Shown here: in pieces, positions 11,215 to 23,039 of the stretch
How the letters are laid out: every line of letters starts with the position of its first letter
How positions within the stretch are numbered: position 1 is the stretch's first letter
NCBI GenBank assembly: GCA_964019695.1
Contig: OZ026524.1
Coordinates: forward strand, 26,576,164 to 26,640,163
Direction: 5' to 3'
Length of the DNA stretch: 64,000 nucleotides
Source of the DNA: Loripinus fragilis
Taxonomy: Eukaryota > Mollusca > Bivalvia > Lucinida > Lucinidae
Notes under the pieces: model-generated
What the model was told of the DNA's origin: nothing
Databases searched by the model: none
What the model saw: the letters and a program-made list of their open reading frames with translations, nothing else
Position numbers and translations under genes: made by a program

Positions 11215-11605
11215 TTGCATACATATGTATGTTTTGTGTATGATGCTGTACATCATTTTAAACAGCACAATTCATAGGGGTAGAAACAAGATGGAAATAA
11301 TAAAAGGGGAGAAAGACAAAAGTACAAGTATTTTAATGCATCATGTGTAACGTTCGTTTTACGTTTGAAATCGATGCAGCCGGTAAATATCTCAGTCCAA
11401 GAGTCTACTGTAGGTTTTCCCTTCAACCAGGCTATCTGTGTAAGTATTCAAAAAGATCTAGGGCAATTCTGTACATGACAGTTTGACCCATTTTAATAGT
11501 AACAAATTATTTATTCTGAGTATTTATTATGTAGGTCGAATACAGTGCAATCAAAAATTAGATGGCATTAAATGCAAAACGTATCTATCTATCAATCTAT
11601 TTCCA
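11215..11605 (+). repeat. Repeat family E, copy 2
   Basis: Matches copy 1: TCATTTTAAACAGCACAATTCA, AAGTATTTTAATGCAT, GCAGCCGGTAAATATC, AAAGATCTAGGGCAATTC, TTTATTCTGAG, a TTATGTAGG word, TTAGATGGCATTAAATGC and AAAACGTATCTATCTATC. The internal CT/CA microsatellite is missing here and the terminal TATC tract is short. Confidence 0.7.
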
Positions 11606-12129
11606 CCGCCTTCCCATATCCAATACGCTATTAATAGTCTGTCTGTCTGTCTGTCTGTATGTATGTTTGTCTGCTGCCAAAATTTGAAGGGTACTGAGAT
11701 GCCTAAATATTTTATCATAGAACTAGCATGCGAAAACCCAAAGCCAAAATACAATATACAAAAGTTTAAACACAAAAGACAAAAGTAAAAAGCTGAAAGT
11801 TAAAACGCAAAAGGCAAAAAACAATAAAGGAAAGAACCCTTTCTGAAGACAAAATTTAAAACACAAAAAACAAAACACAAAAGATGAAGTAAAAGGGCCA
11901 AAGATAAAAGTCAAATCAATAAAAAGTATATAAGTACACATATAGCCTTGCAATATAACAATTGTCTGTTCACGCCACAACATATGACAGACAGACAGGC
12001 AGACAGACAGACAGACAGACATGTAGATAACCCCAAGAAACTTATAGGGTGGTGAGTGGGTATAGGGTAGGCAATGGAAAACAACTTTATGTACAATAGC
12101 GGAATCTAGGGTGAAGGGCCCCTCCCTGG
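11606..12129. repeat. Low-complexity block: GTCT, A-rich CAAAAG and GACA tracts
   Basis: Contains (GTCT)n at about 11637-11660, an A-rich stretch 11757-11912 built of AAAACACAAAAG-like words at irregular ~9-12-bp spacing, and (GACA)n at about 11985-12022. Similar AAAACACAAAAG words occur at the outer ends of family E copies 1 and 3. All open frames here are low complexity and I do not call them genes. Confidence 0.75.
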
Positions 12130-12400
12130 TGATCTCGACCACTGTCCGTTCTAAGACATTAAGTAGGTTGTTGTTAATTCATTATTCCTTGTTTCCCCCA
12201 TTGTGTGTAGGGGTATTGTAATGTCTTCTAATTATGTGGTGAGGTTCGTAGTGATTTTATACATTAGTTTTGCAGTCATTTTGCTGAGAAAGAGCCAGAA
12301 AACTGACTGTTTAACTTTGAATGCTTTCTTGCTGTCGTGTGACTGTCTGTGTACTGTTCTCTTCATCATAGAGATTGTAGAATTTCCGTGTAATACTTAC
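12130..12400 (+). mobile_element. RT-element 3' tail fragment (plus), diverged
   Basis: Contains CCACTGTCCGTTCTAAG, TTGTTGTTAATTCATTATTCC, a CCCCCATTGTGTG word, CTGAGAAAGAGCCAG, GTCGTGTGACTG and GTGTACTGTTCTCTTCATC, in the same order as the tail at 16.6-17.2 kb. It sits between the two opposed copies of family E. Confidence 0.55.
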
Positions 12401-12660
12401 TTGTTTTCTTATACAGACAGAAAAACAGACAGACTGACAAGTGGAAAGACAGACAGACAGGCGGACAGACAGGTGAATTAACTCAAGTATTTTTTGGCTT
12501 TTTGTAGGCGGGGGAGGGGTTGTGGATATTAAGTAGACGGTAGAAAAATTCATTTAGGCAGACAGAAAGGTAGATAAACTCATAAAATTTATATGACAGT
12601 GGGTGTGACGTTTGAAAACAGCATTTATACTGACTGACACTCTGACTGACAGATAGCCTC

Positions 12661-12663
<3 letters not shown>
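12401..12663. repeat. GACA-rich tract and short spacer
   Basis: An imperfect (GACA)n tract at about 12412-12472 is followed by AT-rich sequence and scattered GACA/CTGA words up to the GATA microsatellite. There is no gene. Confidence 0.7.

Positions 12664-12754
<91 letters not shown>
12664..12754 (+). repeat. (GATA)n microsatellite, ~22 copies
   Basis: About 90 bp of perfect GATA repeats. It sits exactly where the TATC tract of family E lies when copy 3 is read on the minus strand (GATACGTTTTGCC follows), so it belongs to that repeat family. Confidence 0.97.
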
Positions 12755-12909
12755 CGTTTTGCCTTTAATGCCATCTTATTTTCTATTGCACTGTATCAGA
12801 TCTAGACCTACAGAATAAAATCTCAGAATAAATTTCTGTAACAATTTAAATGAGTCGATATAAATGAACCGAACTATTATAGTGATTCAAACTGTATTAT
12901 ACTGAATAT

Positions 12910-12987
<78 letters not shown>

Positions 12988-13310
12988 CTACTTTCACAGT
13001 GAGAACCCAGTATGAAGCATAATCAAACCGAAAGCCTCTGGTAGACTTTTTGACTGTGATAGTGAGCAGCTGCATAGATTTCAAAAGTATATATATAAAC
13101 TAACATTAAAACGGATGAATTAAAATACTTATACTCTCGTCTTTCTTTCCTCGTTTGTTCTCCACCTTGGCTCTACCTCGTGAATTGCGCCGTTTGTGCA
13201 ACATTGTACACAAACAATGAACTCAACATACAAAAGTAAGTAGTCAAAACGCAAAAATCAAAAAGACATAACACAAAACACAATGTCACATATAGGCTTC
13301 CGTAATCGTT
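12755..13310 (-). repeat. Repeat family E, copy 3 (minus)
   Basis: The reverse complement gives the family E order: TTTAAACGGCGCAATTCA-like start (ACGAGGTAGAG), AAGTATTTTAATTC, GGGTTCTCACTGTGAAAG plus a CA tract, AAATTTATTCTGAG, a TTCTGTAGG word, AAGATGGCATTAAAGGC and AAAACGTATC plus the TATC tract. With copy 2 (11215-11605, plus strand) it frames a 1.1-kb block of microsatellites, making a large inverted pair. Confidence 0.7.
12914..12986 (+). repeat. (TG)n microsatellite, ~36 copies
   Basis: A perfect TG run inside family E copy 3. It occupies the backbone position that carries (CT)n in copy 1. Confidence 0.97.
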
Positions 13311-13503
13311 TGATCTTTCTATCTGTCTTCGTGTACTGAGACAATTATTTCTGATAAAAGATCAATACATATTTAGGGCACGTTTTATTTACTTTGTTTT
13401 GTCAAGAAAATGTCAGAACGTCGGTCGGACAAAAGAGTATCTGAAAAATGTATTGATCTGAATTTGAAAATGGTTGACAATTGGGGATGAATGAGACTGT
13501 TTT

Positions 13504-13640
13504 TAAGAATTGAAAATCATTTTTCTGCGTTTCACTGAGGTATGAAATGTCGGGAAAATTACATCTAATTTAAAATTAGATGTTATTTAAACGACATTTC
13601 ATACCTGAGTGAAACGCAGAAAAATAACTTTCAATTCTTA
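13504..13640. mobile_element. 137-bp foldback element
   Basis: Arms TAAGAATTGAAA, ATTTTTCTGCGTTTCACT and AGGTATGAAATGTCG on the left are matched by CGACATTTCATACCT, AGTGAAACGCAGAAAAAT and TTCAATTCTTA on the right, around an AT-rich centre that is itself palindromic (CATCTAATTTAAAATTAGATG). It is noncoding. The flanking CpG-rich sequence 13700-13960 may belong to a larger element. Confidence 0.8.
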
Positions 13641-13961
13641 TAATTACAACTTCTTCTTTATTCATGCTTATTCAGTATTTATAATTATGTTTTCCTTAAA
13701 AAATACGGTTCCAGCTAATAGTTCGTTTCGCGCATTTAGACTATGACGTGCGTATGTAGACGTTACGACGTTCAAAAATCAAAATGGCGGCCGTTCTCCA
13801 ATTGAAAATAAACAACTACTTTTAGAGACTAGAATCTCGTTTTTACATAGTGACAACCGAAAATACTTAACATGGGTGTTCATTAGAATGTGTACGATAG
13901 TTACGTCATCGGATATGACGTCATTCGTTTACATCGGTGACGAAAAGCATCATCCGTCAAA

Positions 13962-14196
13962 ATGGCTTGGAAAGGAAAAGAACTGACCCCCAGCAAAAAT
14001 AAATTGAGCTATCTTTATTGAGTGATTGAAGAAAGCAAAGACGAATTGCAAAATATGTTAGATAAACCAGGCAACAGTCATAAACGATTGTATTGCGGGC
14101 TCGACTGAAAACATATGAAGTTGCAGGAAGACAAGCACATGTGCAAGAGGTGATCGCATCATTTTGCAGACTGGGAAACTAAACAGATCGCAGCCA
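13962..14196 (+). pseudogene. Possible decayed ORF, unrecognised
   Basis: From an ATG at 13962 one frame reads protein-like for most of 230 bp but has in-frame stops: a start MAWKGKELTPSKNKLSYLY, stop, VIEESKDELQNMLDKPGNSH..., then two more stops. CREB-like TGACG words, including a TGACGTCA near 13916, lie just upstream. It could be the remains of a transposon or host exon. I recognise no domain, and the residual frame could also be chance. Confidence 0.2.
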
Positions 14197-14197
14197 A

Positions 14198-14515
14198 GTG
14201 CGGATCTAGAGGGGGTGGGGGACAGGAGGTCCGGACCCCCCTGGAAAATCACAAGTTCTATGGGTTTCTATAAGGAATAAGCCATTGGACCCCCCCCCCC
14301 CCCCGGAAAAAGTTGGACCCCCCCCCCCCCTCTGGAAAAATTTGGACCCCCTCCAGAACCTTGAAAAATGATATTTTTCTTTGAAACTAACCATTTGACT
14401 TCTGTAAAATAAGCTGAGGACTAAGAAAAAAAACACGTTGTCAGAGCTTTTTGTCAGATTGACATGGACCCCCCCCCCCGCCCACCCCCTGCCGAAAATT
14501 CCTGAATCCGCGCAT
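14198..14515. mobile_element. MITE family G, copy 1 (GCGGATC ends, long C runs)
   Basis: Left end TGCGGATCTAGAGGGGGTGG and right end CCTGAATCCGCGCAT are diverged inverted repeats matching the cleaner copy at 57558-57839. Inside are C runs of 11-15 at about 14290, 14318 and 14468, each preceded by TTGGA or ATGGA, alternating with GGAAAA words. It is noncoding; glycine-rich minus-strand frames come from the C runs. Confidence 0.7.
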
Positions 14516-15344
14516 GGCAACAGACAGCTGATCGGCATGGCTACTGTTAATTTAGGCGTCGTATGTAAGTTAATCTTTGCTTTTCTACCTGAAAATATAT
14601 GTGTAAGTGTAAGATAAAGTATCAGTAGTTGCAGGCTGTCCATTTCTTCATAGTTGTTGTTGTTGTTAGAAGCATTGCACAGAATCAAAAAAGCAGTTCT
14701 GTCGTGAATGGCCCGCCCTCATGAAAACGGACCGGGTTCATTGAAAAATGAAATACAGGTCAATGAGATCAGATGACCGTTCTTGACCAATCAGATTAGC
14801 GGATCTCAATAAATGTTATGACAGTTGTAATTATTTAGAAGATGAAAAGTCTGTCCTTACAACTGAATTGATTAAAGGCATAGAAATTTGAGCAATAATA
14901 GTGGTACCACTCATAATGACTCTCTCCAGGGGTCATACTGGGCAGATCAAAAGGACGGTCATAATGAGGTGATTATGACTTCCCTACAGGGGCAATAAAG
15001 TGGTCCCATGAAGGGATTAGGTAATTTATGATAAAATATTGATCTTTAATCTTAGTGAAAGGAATTGTGATGTATACAGGTAAGTCCCCAATTGAGGCCC
15101 CTTTAATTTAGTGAGATATTGAAACTGTCCCTTATCAGTTAACTCTTTAATGATCTCTATTGGACAGTAATACATGTCTTTAAGGCGAACTTGAAGAAGT
15201 AATTCACACTTCATATGCGGCTAATCGACATGCGCAACATTCCTACGTTGGGAAACTGTGTATGGTAGCACTCGCTAAGTGGGGTAGCATGAGCCCTTTC
15301 TGTGAAAAATACCTGTATGTGATGTTCATATTGCCACAACACTA
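14516..15344. other. No gene seen
   Basis: AT-rich sequence with a short GTT tract (14653-14668). I see no supported ORF, exon or mobile-element boundary. Confidence 0.5.
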
Positions 15345-15410
15345 AAATGACCCACCCAGCTTATCGCCATCTCCGCTTGCGGAGATGGCCATGAGATGGT
15401 TGGGTCATTT
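15345..15410. repeat. 66-bp hairpin, perfect 11-bp core
   Basis: AATGACCCA...TGGGTCATT form the outer arms and GCCATCTCCGC-TT-GCGGAGATGGC a perfect inner stem. It is a palindromic element or the end-to-end TIRs of a tiny MITE. Confidence 0.85.
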
Positions 15411-16020
15411 AATAGATCATCACTTTCGTTTGAAGCAGCATTCAAATGGCTTCTGTACTTTCAGTCAGTAGACGAACCCACTAAGTGCTGAAAGATTGTA
15501 TTTTTTTTAAGTTTATACTTGTTGCACGACATGATTCCAATGCGCTGAGTACTGGGATCAACCTAGGCTAGGGTTCATCCCATGAAGACAGAAAAAATGC
15601 CAAAACGTATCTGAAAAAATGTTGACTGGGACGTTAAGCATCCGCACACACAAACAAAAACAAATTCCATTTGGCAAAGCAAAATATAGTGTCTGAGTGT
15701 GAAAGGAAGGCCATGGAATCGGTCACGACCCTTTATGAACGTTATAGATTTATACTTGGATGATTAATGGCGGCTGTCGGCCATGAATAATCCAACAGAT
15801 ATTGAAAGACAACGGTCTCACGTATCAGTGCTGAACTGTCTGGCTTAGGACAATATTTACATATATATACAAATTGTATTAAATCTGTGGCTGCTAATGT
15901 CGTCTGTGTTTATATTGTTTTTATTTAACATTTATGAAACATGTTTTACTGCATGCACTTTCGTTGTCAAGTACTAGTGCTATTAAAGAGGGGTGAACTA
16001 CATGATATGAAGTTAATTAA
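15411..16020. other. No gene seen; possible SINE tail
   Basis: Positions about 15550-15640 include GTTGACTGGGACGTTAAGCATC, which resembles the 3' tail of the SINE family (GACTGGGACGTAAAGAATC). The head is absent and the match is short. The rest is unannotated AT-rich sequence. Confidence 0.35.
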
Positions 16021-16222
16021 ACATGATATTTCCAACAATGTGGTATGTGCGACCAGCAAAGCGTCAGATCAGCCTACGCTTACGCGCATTCTGATCAGAG
16101 CCTTTGCTAGTCGCTTGAATATTCTATGAGTGTTAAACTACTGACTGAACATCTTCTTAAAATGAGGCTGCATTTGCTCGTCTAAGTCTGCACTTGTCAG
16201 AATGCCACATTGTCGCGGCTCA
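16021..16222 (+). mobile_element. MITE family A, copy a
   Basis: Begins ACATGATATTTCCAACAATG, TGGTATGTGCGACC and ends AATGCCACATTGTCGCGGCTCA. The full family has ~30-bp TIRs (TGAGCCGTGACATGAGATTT / AAATCTCATGTCACGGCTCA), a GCATACGCGC-type centre and the words AGAGCCTTTGCTAGTCGCTTGA and GTTAAGCTACTGACTGAACA. This copy has lost part of the right TIR. It is noncoding. Confidence 0.85.
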
Positions 16223-16604
16223 AATTGGCTTTGAAGACTGAATAGCAGTCTATACTTAAGGAATCTTACAACGCATACAGTAAACAATTAACAACATAGT
16301 CTTAATCATGTTTAACAATTTTAATATTCTGTTGTTATACGAAAATTCAATATCATTTACATCATTTGTGAAAATTTCAAAACAATACATTGGGTGTTAT
16401 GTAAAATACAGCTTATTTAATTTGAAAGGGTAAAAATCGAAAGACACAAAATATGGAATTTAGGCTCAAGCCTGTGTTTCAGTGAGGTTTTTTTTATTTC
16501 ATTTGTTATGCTGAACAATACAAAAAACGCCATTCGGAATAAGAAATGCATGACATTCACGATGTGTCAGACTATATGACGACTATGGCATATCACTTCC
16601 ATCG

Positions 16605-17170
16605 GTGGATCAGCGCCTGGTGTTTATCTTTAGCTGGGTCCACTGTGTATCAACTGGGTTTTCCTTTAGCTCTGACTGTCAGTGAGTTGAGAACCATTTT
16701 CTTTGTGTCCTGGCAGTATGTTTATATATTTAATTGATTGTTTCCCCGTGGTGATACATTGGATAGGTAAGCAAGCATCCACGCGAGCTTAACATTTTTC
16801 TGACAACAGCAGAATCTATGGCGAATATTTGGCTGTAAAATTAACTTAAGCCCCGGTGTCTTCGGCTGATCAGTCTAATGCGATGGTTCTGTTGTTGTTG
16901 ATTCATTGTTTATTGTTGCCTCCATTGTTTTGTGGGGGTTTACGGTTTGTCCTTGTTTTGTTGTGCACTACTTAATTTCTATATAGTTTTGTAATCATCT
17001 CGCTGGGAAAGAAAGATAGGTGGTTGCTTTACTTTAATTGCCTATTAGTGTCATATGACAGTTAGTGTTCTGTGTCTCTTCTTCACGGAGATGTGGGTTG
17101 GTCTACAGTGTGTGATTGTAGCGTTTCCTAGCCATACTCACTTTCTTATTCGTGTGATTTGCTAAGTTCA
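16605..17170 (+). mobile_element. RT-element 3' tail, ~560 bp (plus)
   Basis: Landmarks in order: GGTGTTTATCTTTAGCTGGG, CCTTTAGCTCTGACTGTCAG, GATTGTTTCCCCGTGGTGAT, CGCGAGCTTAAC, ACAACAGCAGAATCTATGGC, ATGCGATGGTTCTGTTGTTG, TTCATTGTTTATTGTTGCC, AATCATCTCGCTGGGAAAG, GTGTGATTGTAGCGTTTCC and ATACTCACTTTC. It is one of the longer uninterrupted copies and shows the order of the tail. No coding potential. Confidence 0.75.
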
Positions 17171-18618
17171 ATTTTAAAAATCCCCACTGTAAACACCATC
17201 CGCACGACTCTGCTGTAAGCAAGCAGGATAAATGTTTTACCATGGCCATCCTGCTACTCTAAGCGAAACCCAATCTAGCACATATGCGATTATCAGGAAT
17301 TATCTAATTATTTGTGTGTGCGTATTATTGTCTGTACAATTTTATAGATTAGAGGATAGAAATTAGAAGATTTTTTTATGAATTATAGAATGCAAACTGT
17401 CTTACGTTTGAAAATAATTCAGGATAATAGCTCATAACAAAAAATTGCTATTTTATTTTCCATATTGATTTGATTGAAAACTGGTAAATTTGCGACTTTC
17501 GGTTTTTTGAAGTTTTAAACTCAAACTTCCATACTTCAAAAGTACTGACTCAGTTGTGTCTGAAAATAGCCATGTACTACCGAAAGATATTGTTCTAATG
17601 TATTCCAAAATATTTTTAAATTCAAGTTTTTAAGAAAATGCCAAAACAAAAGTGTACGCGTTTGAAGGTTCCTTTGGTGTAGTATCAACAGTATAACTAT
17701 GGAGAACTTATCTCATAGCCTGTTGTATATCGCAAAAAGCATATAACCAGACTAGACCCCCTCTCTCCAGTTAATGTGAGGGTCTATGGGGTATGCAACA
17801 GGACGCTTGCTGCCGATGTCGATGGATGCAGTGTATCATAAGGAGTAATAATTATCTGATTGAAAGGTATGGGTGTCAATGGTTTCCATGAACTAAAGTC
17901 CTATATGAAGGGAAGGGGTTGGTCATCCAACGATCACAATAGCTCACATTAAGCATCGTTTGATCTGGAGAGCCAAATATGAAAAGCCGTGAAGGTGTTA
18001 AAGATGCTTCAACCAGTTTTGTTTTGGTGATTTAGGGAATAAGTATGCATAGACCAGTTTTGAATTGGTGGTGGATCAGTTTTGTCAACAATTATTGAAA
18101 TATATGATATTCAGACAATATACTCCTACGAACAAGGTTAATAAATTGATCAGATCTGATCAGTTTCCCATAGCAGCCTAATGGAGTGCTATAAATAGTA
18201 TACTAATGTCCAATGAAAACGCACCGCCTACAAAAGTGGCTATATATTTTTAAAGACATCAAATCTTATTTTCGCAATTGCGTCTTATTGTATTCTAGCA
18301 ATTCCGTAATATATAAGTTACTGATAGTTCTTTAAAATGGAACGATCACTGATGACACGTGCTGGAAGCATTTAATAAAACAATCGTCAAAACAGAAAAT
18401 CACACAACCAGCCATACAAGTGTGATTCCTATCCACTTTGACTCAGTGTGAGGCATATCCATTTTGATTGAGAATTTAAGTTTGATTCCTATCATACTGT
18501 GTGACTCCTATCATTGTCTTTCTTTTCTGGTGTTCTCTGCAAAGTTCAACTTTACTGCATAGAATAAATGTCTGTCATCATGTATTTACCAATTGTAATT
18601 ATTCGAATATTTTACAGT
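17171..18618. other. No gene seen
   Basis: About 1.4 kb of AT-rich sequence. I found no open frame beyond chance length, no TIR pair and no tandem unit. Confidence 0.5.
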
Positions 18619-18822
18619 TGAGCCAGTGCATGAGATTTCAAACAATGTGGTATGTGCGTAGTCTGATCAGAGCCTTTGCTAGTCGCTTGAGTATTCTATG
18701 ATTGTTAAGCTACTGACTGAACACCATTTGGAGTTCCTAAGCTTAAAAGGAGGCTGCAGGGACTCGTCTGAGTCTACACTTATCAAAATGCCACATTGTT
18801 GGAAATCACGTGTCACGGCTCA
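18619..18822 (+). mobile_element. MITE family A, copy b
   Basis: Starts TGAGCCAGTGCATGAGATTT and ends TTGGAAATCACGTGTCACGGCTCA. The central palindromic part is shortened: GTATGTGCG runs straight into TAGTCTGATCAGAGCC. The right two thirds match the other copies. Confidence 0.9.
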
Positions 18823-20782
18823 GTTGCTGTAGAATTTTGTGCGCAGCCAAAAGAACGCTCTAACAAAGCATTGCTTGACAAACGTGTGATTCCAGCCAAC
18901 TCACATAGCACAACCTTGCGAGGAATTTCAAGAGAACGACACCACTCTAGTCTAAGAGTACAGCTTCATAAAGAAGAATTATTTCGTCTGGAAACTCTGC
19001 ACTTGGTGTTATTTTTGAAATCAACCAAAAACCAAGAAAAAAATTGCTAATCATACCTTCAATCGAGCGCAAAAGGTAAATAACTCGTGTGAGATTACCA
19101 CATGTGTATCACGTGATTGTACGCCTTGTCAATTATAGTGCTGAGCTTCCACCCACCTTTTGAGCCAATCACTGACCTTTTTAACAAATACAGGTCTGTG
19201 GCCTTTATAACGACCTAACCATTTCCATAAATAACCAAAGACATCCTTTAAATCAAACCAGTAAATCTTTTGAAGCACATTTATATGTTTATCCCAGAGT
19301 TATTCTTCATAATTCTTTTAACACCCCTACCCCTACATATAGACGCTTCTTAATATACAGCTCATTAATATTAATTTAACACCAGAACGAGGCACCGCTG
19401 GCAAACAGAGTTCCAAGCTGGCTTACTGAGAGTAAAATAATAGTGTTAATTCCAACACAATAGTACATCATATAACATAAGAGAATTTTATTTCATACCT
19501 ATATAACCTTTAATTTAATTGACGAATATGTAAAAATCCACCTGAAATGCATTTGCACAGGAAATCCAGCTCAATTAGTGCTAATATGATAATGACCTAT
19601 TTTACTCTACAATTATAATAATTAATATGATTCTAGGTTGCTTTGCTTTTTTCCTTGAAGCAACTAGATTTTCAAGTGAGATTTTGGGCTCATCTGCAAT
19701 ATAATCTCATTTGTTAATGCATTACAGACCTTTGCAAAAGTGTAAAACCACACAAAAATCATGATAACCATGACCCCTCCTGCCATGTCGATAAAGAAAT
19801 AATAAACAAATGCTTCAGTTTTTCACAGTAATGTAGGGATTGTATTACAACTTAAGAAAAAGCCCTTACCATAAACCTTCCAATCCAATGTCCTTTATTT
19901 TCAATTGAGAAATTTTGCCTGAATAGACATGGATGTTGAGATACAGATATTTGGTTTCATTTACATGTTATAATGTTTTAACATGTTTTGCTTCGTCCCA
20001 TATTACAGATTACCATTAAAAGAAAGCCAGCACATTATCACTTCTGTTCAAAGCTGAGTAGCAGAGAATTGCACTCAAACCCCAAACCGCCCCCTCACAC
20101 CACCGCCGAAAAATTGTACCAAAACAGGAGCGGATGGACCACTTTTGGAAGGAGGGTTAAGATGTATTAAGGGGGTTTGATTTTTCTGATTTTAGCCCAT
20201 TTTTCTGAAATATCCCATGAAGATGAAATAATTTGGTTGTAAAGGGAGGTTCAATCGACATCCTGCCCCCATCTTGTCCCCACTGCAACAATTACTCGAC
20301 AAAGTTTATTAACATTGAATAACACAATATTTGTATAATAAAAATGTATAATTTTGTGTTATCATACGTAAGTTTTAGGTTACACTTTTTGTAATTAACT
20401 CTTATGTGCTACGTTTTTCTTTCTTTTGTAGAAGAAAATGAAACTAATGCGTTGACAAATGCATTAAAAGTTTGAACTATAAATGTACATGTACTACTAA
20501 GAGAGGAAAGTATTTGTGATGTCTGATATTCATGATAGTGGGATTCAACTGTTAAAGCCGTCTGACATTTACTCCTGGGTAGTAATTGTCGGCCATAAAA
20601 GGCCCAAAGAACCCTTTTTTTTTCTCCGTCTGAATACATTATATGCCTGAAACAAACATCTATGAGAGGCATCCACTGCTTATACCCAGTAAACTTATGG
20701 CTAGGCTGGGGCCACCATGGACTTGCGATTTATTTTATTGTGCTTCCTGTTTATTTGTTTATGTTGTTCAAAGCTCTACGTA
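18823..20782. other. No gene seen
   Basis: About 2 kb without a supported feature. A frame at 18823-19050 (+) reads ...KALLDKRVIPANSHSTTL... for about 70 residues downstream of the MITE. It has no recognised domain or splice context, so it is not called. An 11-bp stem (TCTAGGTTGCTT / AAGCAACTAGA) lies at about 19632-19670. Confidence 0.45.
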
Positions 20783-20942
20783 ATAGTCAATAATTTTCAG
20801 TCATGTCGGGACGATTTCCTATCTTTCTGGGTTGAACCAGTACTAATCAAAGGATAAGGTATCTTGCTCAATGACACAACGCAGTGCCTCTGTTGAGTCT
20901 CTAACTAGCGACCTTTGGATCTCAAGTCTAACACTCTTCTAC
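20783..20942 (-). mobile_element. Degenerate SINE (minus)
   Basis: On the plus strand it reads CAATAATTTTCAGTCATG, GGGTTGAACCAGTACTAA, GGTATCTTGCTCAATGACAC, AACGCAGTGCC and a decayed tRNA-like head at the right (ATCTCAAGTCTAACACTCTT). It is the same family as 5647-5842 with many substitutions. No clear target duplication. Confidence 0.7.
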
Positions 20943-20990
20943 TATTACATTACATAGATGAGTATACTGGTATTATCCGACTCTATTAAT

Positions 20991-21268
20991 ATGCACCAGT
21001 CATTTGTGTTAAACAGCAGGAACTTTGACATCTTGTTCAGAGATTCCCTGCTATAACCCAGCACTGCTGGGACAATAAGCTGGTAAAAACATGGCAGTTT
21101 TCGCCTGCGGTCTATTTTATTTTACAATGCACGGGTATATCAAATCCATACCATTTCCCCCCACTTTTGGGACAATGCAAAAGTTAAAAACATGGTACAT
21201 TTGCCCGGCTATCCCCAGCCTTCCTACAGGTCTAGGGAAGGGTGTGTGGTTACAAATGACTGGTGCAT
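20991..21268. mobile_element. MITE family H, perfect 17-bp TIR
   Basis: A 278-bp element bounded by ATGCACCAGTCATTTGT and its exact reverse complement ACAAATGACTGGTGCAT, with TTAAT/TTATAA-type flanks. The interior repeats the theme ...GGGACAAT...AAAACATGG twice. No transposase. Confidence 0.8.
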
Positions 21269-22662
21269 TATAATTTCATCTAAATGTCATAGATAAAGCG
21301 CTAAATGTTTAAAACCATACATGTATGTGAAGATTTCTTATAAAGCATATTAAGAAGGTGTATTTACCTGGTTAAATATGGTACTGCGGTTTACATTGAA
21401 GAATGAACAGGACTGTTTTGATAAGTTTCTGGAAAATTAGTTTTTAATATGATAAATATGTGGAAAAATGGATATTCTGTATAGATGTACCGGTATTTAA
21501 AATTATTACGGTTTTTGAAAAGAAAACAACTTCGAATCATGTCTTGAAATAATGCCCTTTGTCTCTTATTAATTTATTCATAACATTGCTTTCTTTTGAC
21601 TTAACCTTTTGAAAGTTGATGAAAAAATACAACTGCACCATTATCTGCCATCAGCAGCTTAATAATGAACAGGAGACAATTTCATTATCTGAATTGCCAC
21701 CTGTTCTGATGTTGAAGCCATTGTGTTTGCCAGAGGTGCCTCGTTCTGGTATTGGAATGCTAAACATGCATATAATTTGAAAGGTAGCTATAATACTGGT
21801 AAACTCACGATATAAATGAAATTGAAAAGTGAACATTTTATTTTCTTATACCTCTATTATTCCATATCAGAAATGCCTCAAACATCACTCATATAAGCTT
21901 ATAACACACATTTACAATATACTATAGCTAGAAGATGCATGTGCTTTACCATTATGAATATAATGTAGAGCTACCCCACCCTCCCCCATTGACAATGCCA
22001 AAATTACTTGCTCCTAGCTATGGGACAAAATGCTTTCTTTACAATTAAATCAATTTCTGATCATTAATGTTGCGCAAAACTATAGCAATTTCTGCTAATT
22101 TATGTGACAAAGGCTACGTAATATTATGTAACAGCCGGATGAGTGAAGGGCATAACTATTTTCCATGCAGACGGGCTACTATGGTCACCGACATGGTATT
22201 TTGACAGTTTAACTCTCTTTTCCAAAGGCATATCTGGAGAGTAAAACTACACCAACTAGAATGCTGCAATGCCAATGTCAGTGAAAGGGAAATGTCAAGG
22301 TCATAGAGGCCATAGGTCATGGTCACATTGCAATTTTAATGGTCAAAAAGGTACACTTTCTAAAGAGGATGGCAATAAATATGATGTCCAGAAAACCAAT
22401 AACGAATCTGTTGATCATACTGCACGGATTTGCAGGCTGATCTGAACTGTACGTTTATTTGCATACAACTAAACACAATATCTCTTTACTTGGCACTTAC
22501 GGTTGTCGTTGTTTCCTGCTATTAACTGTGGTCAGTTATTTTCCCGTTATAAGTGTTAATTTATTGGCGTTGACAGACAGGTGAAAATGGCCAGGAAATG
22601 CCACAAATAAATATCACAGCAAACAACCAACGTATCCAAAAGGGAGAGGCACAAAAATACAT
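21269..22662. other. No gene seen
   Basis: AT-rich sequence. Positions 22180-22350 carry GTCAAGGTCATAG, GGTCATGGTCAC words like the 9.6-10.0 kb repeat. Near 22585 a TGGCCAGGAAATGCCAC word resembles the minus-strand RT-element tail, too briefly to call. Confidence 0.45.
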
Positions 22663-22900
22663 TAGCCGTGACATGAGATTTCCAACAATGTTGCATTTTG
22701 ACAAGTCGAGACGCAGACGAGCCTGTGTAGCCTCCTTTTAAGCTTAGACAATCCAAATGATGTTCGGTCAGTAGCTTAACAATCATAGAATATTCAAGCG
22801 ACTAGCAAAGGCTCTGATCAGTATGCGCGTATGCGCAGGCTGGTCTGAGCGTTTGTTGGTCGCACATACCACATTGTTGGAAATCTCATGTCATGGCTCA
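22663..22900 (-). mobile_element. MITE family A, copy c (minus)
   Basis: Starts TAGCCGTGACATGAGATTTC and ends GGAAATCTCATGTCATGGCTCA. It contains CTTTTAAGCTTAGA, TCAGTAGCTTAACAATCATA, AGCGACTAGCAAAGGCTCTG and GCGCGTATGCGCAGGCTGG in reverse-complement order. Near full length. Confidence 0.92.
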
Positions 22901-23039
22901 CATAGCCTCGCAAAAGTAAAACTAACTAAACTGACACAAAGCAACACACCACGAAACGTGCTCCGAGATTATAAAACTTGCTTCATGCCCTCTTCAACAG
23001 GATGAATTTCATGCTCAGTTGAGTTAAATTTATGACCGG

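Noticed and set aside
12887..13084. Thr-His repeat peptide on the minus strand
   Set aside because: It is the (TG)n microsatellite read in frame.
14206..14688. 160-codon glycine-rich minus-strand frame
   Set aside because: It runs across the C-run MITE; glycines come from CCC read in reverse. No homology or splice context.
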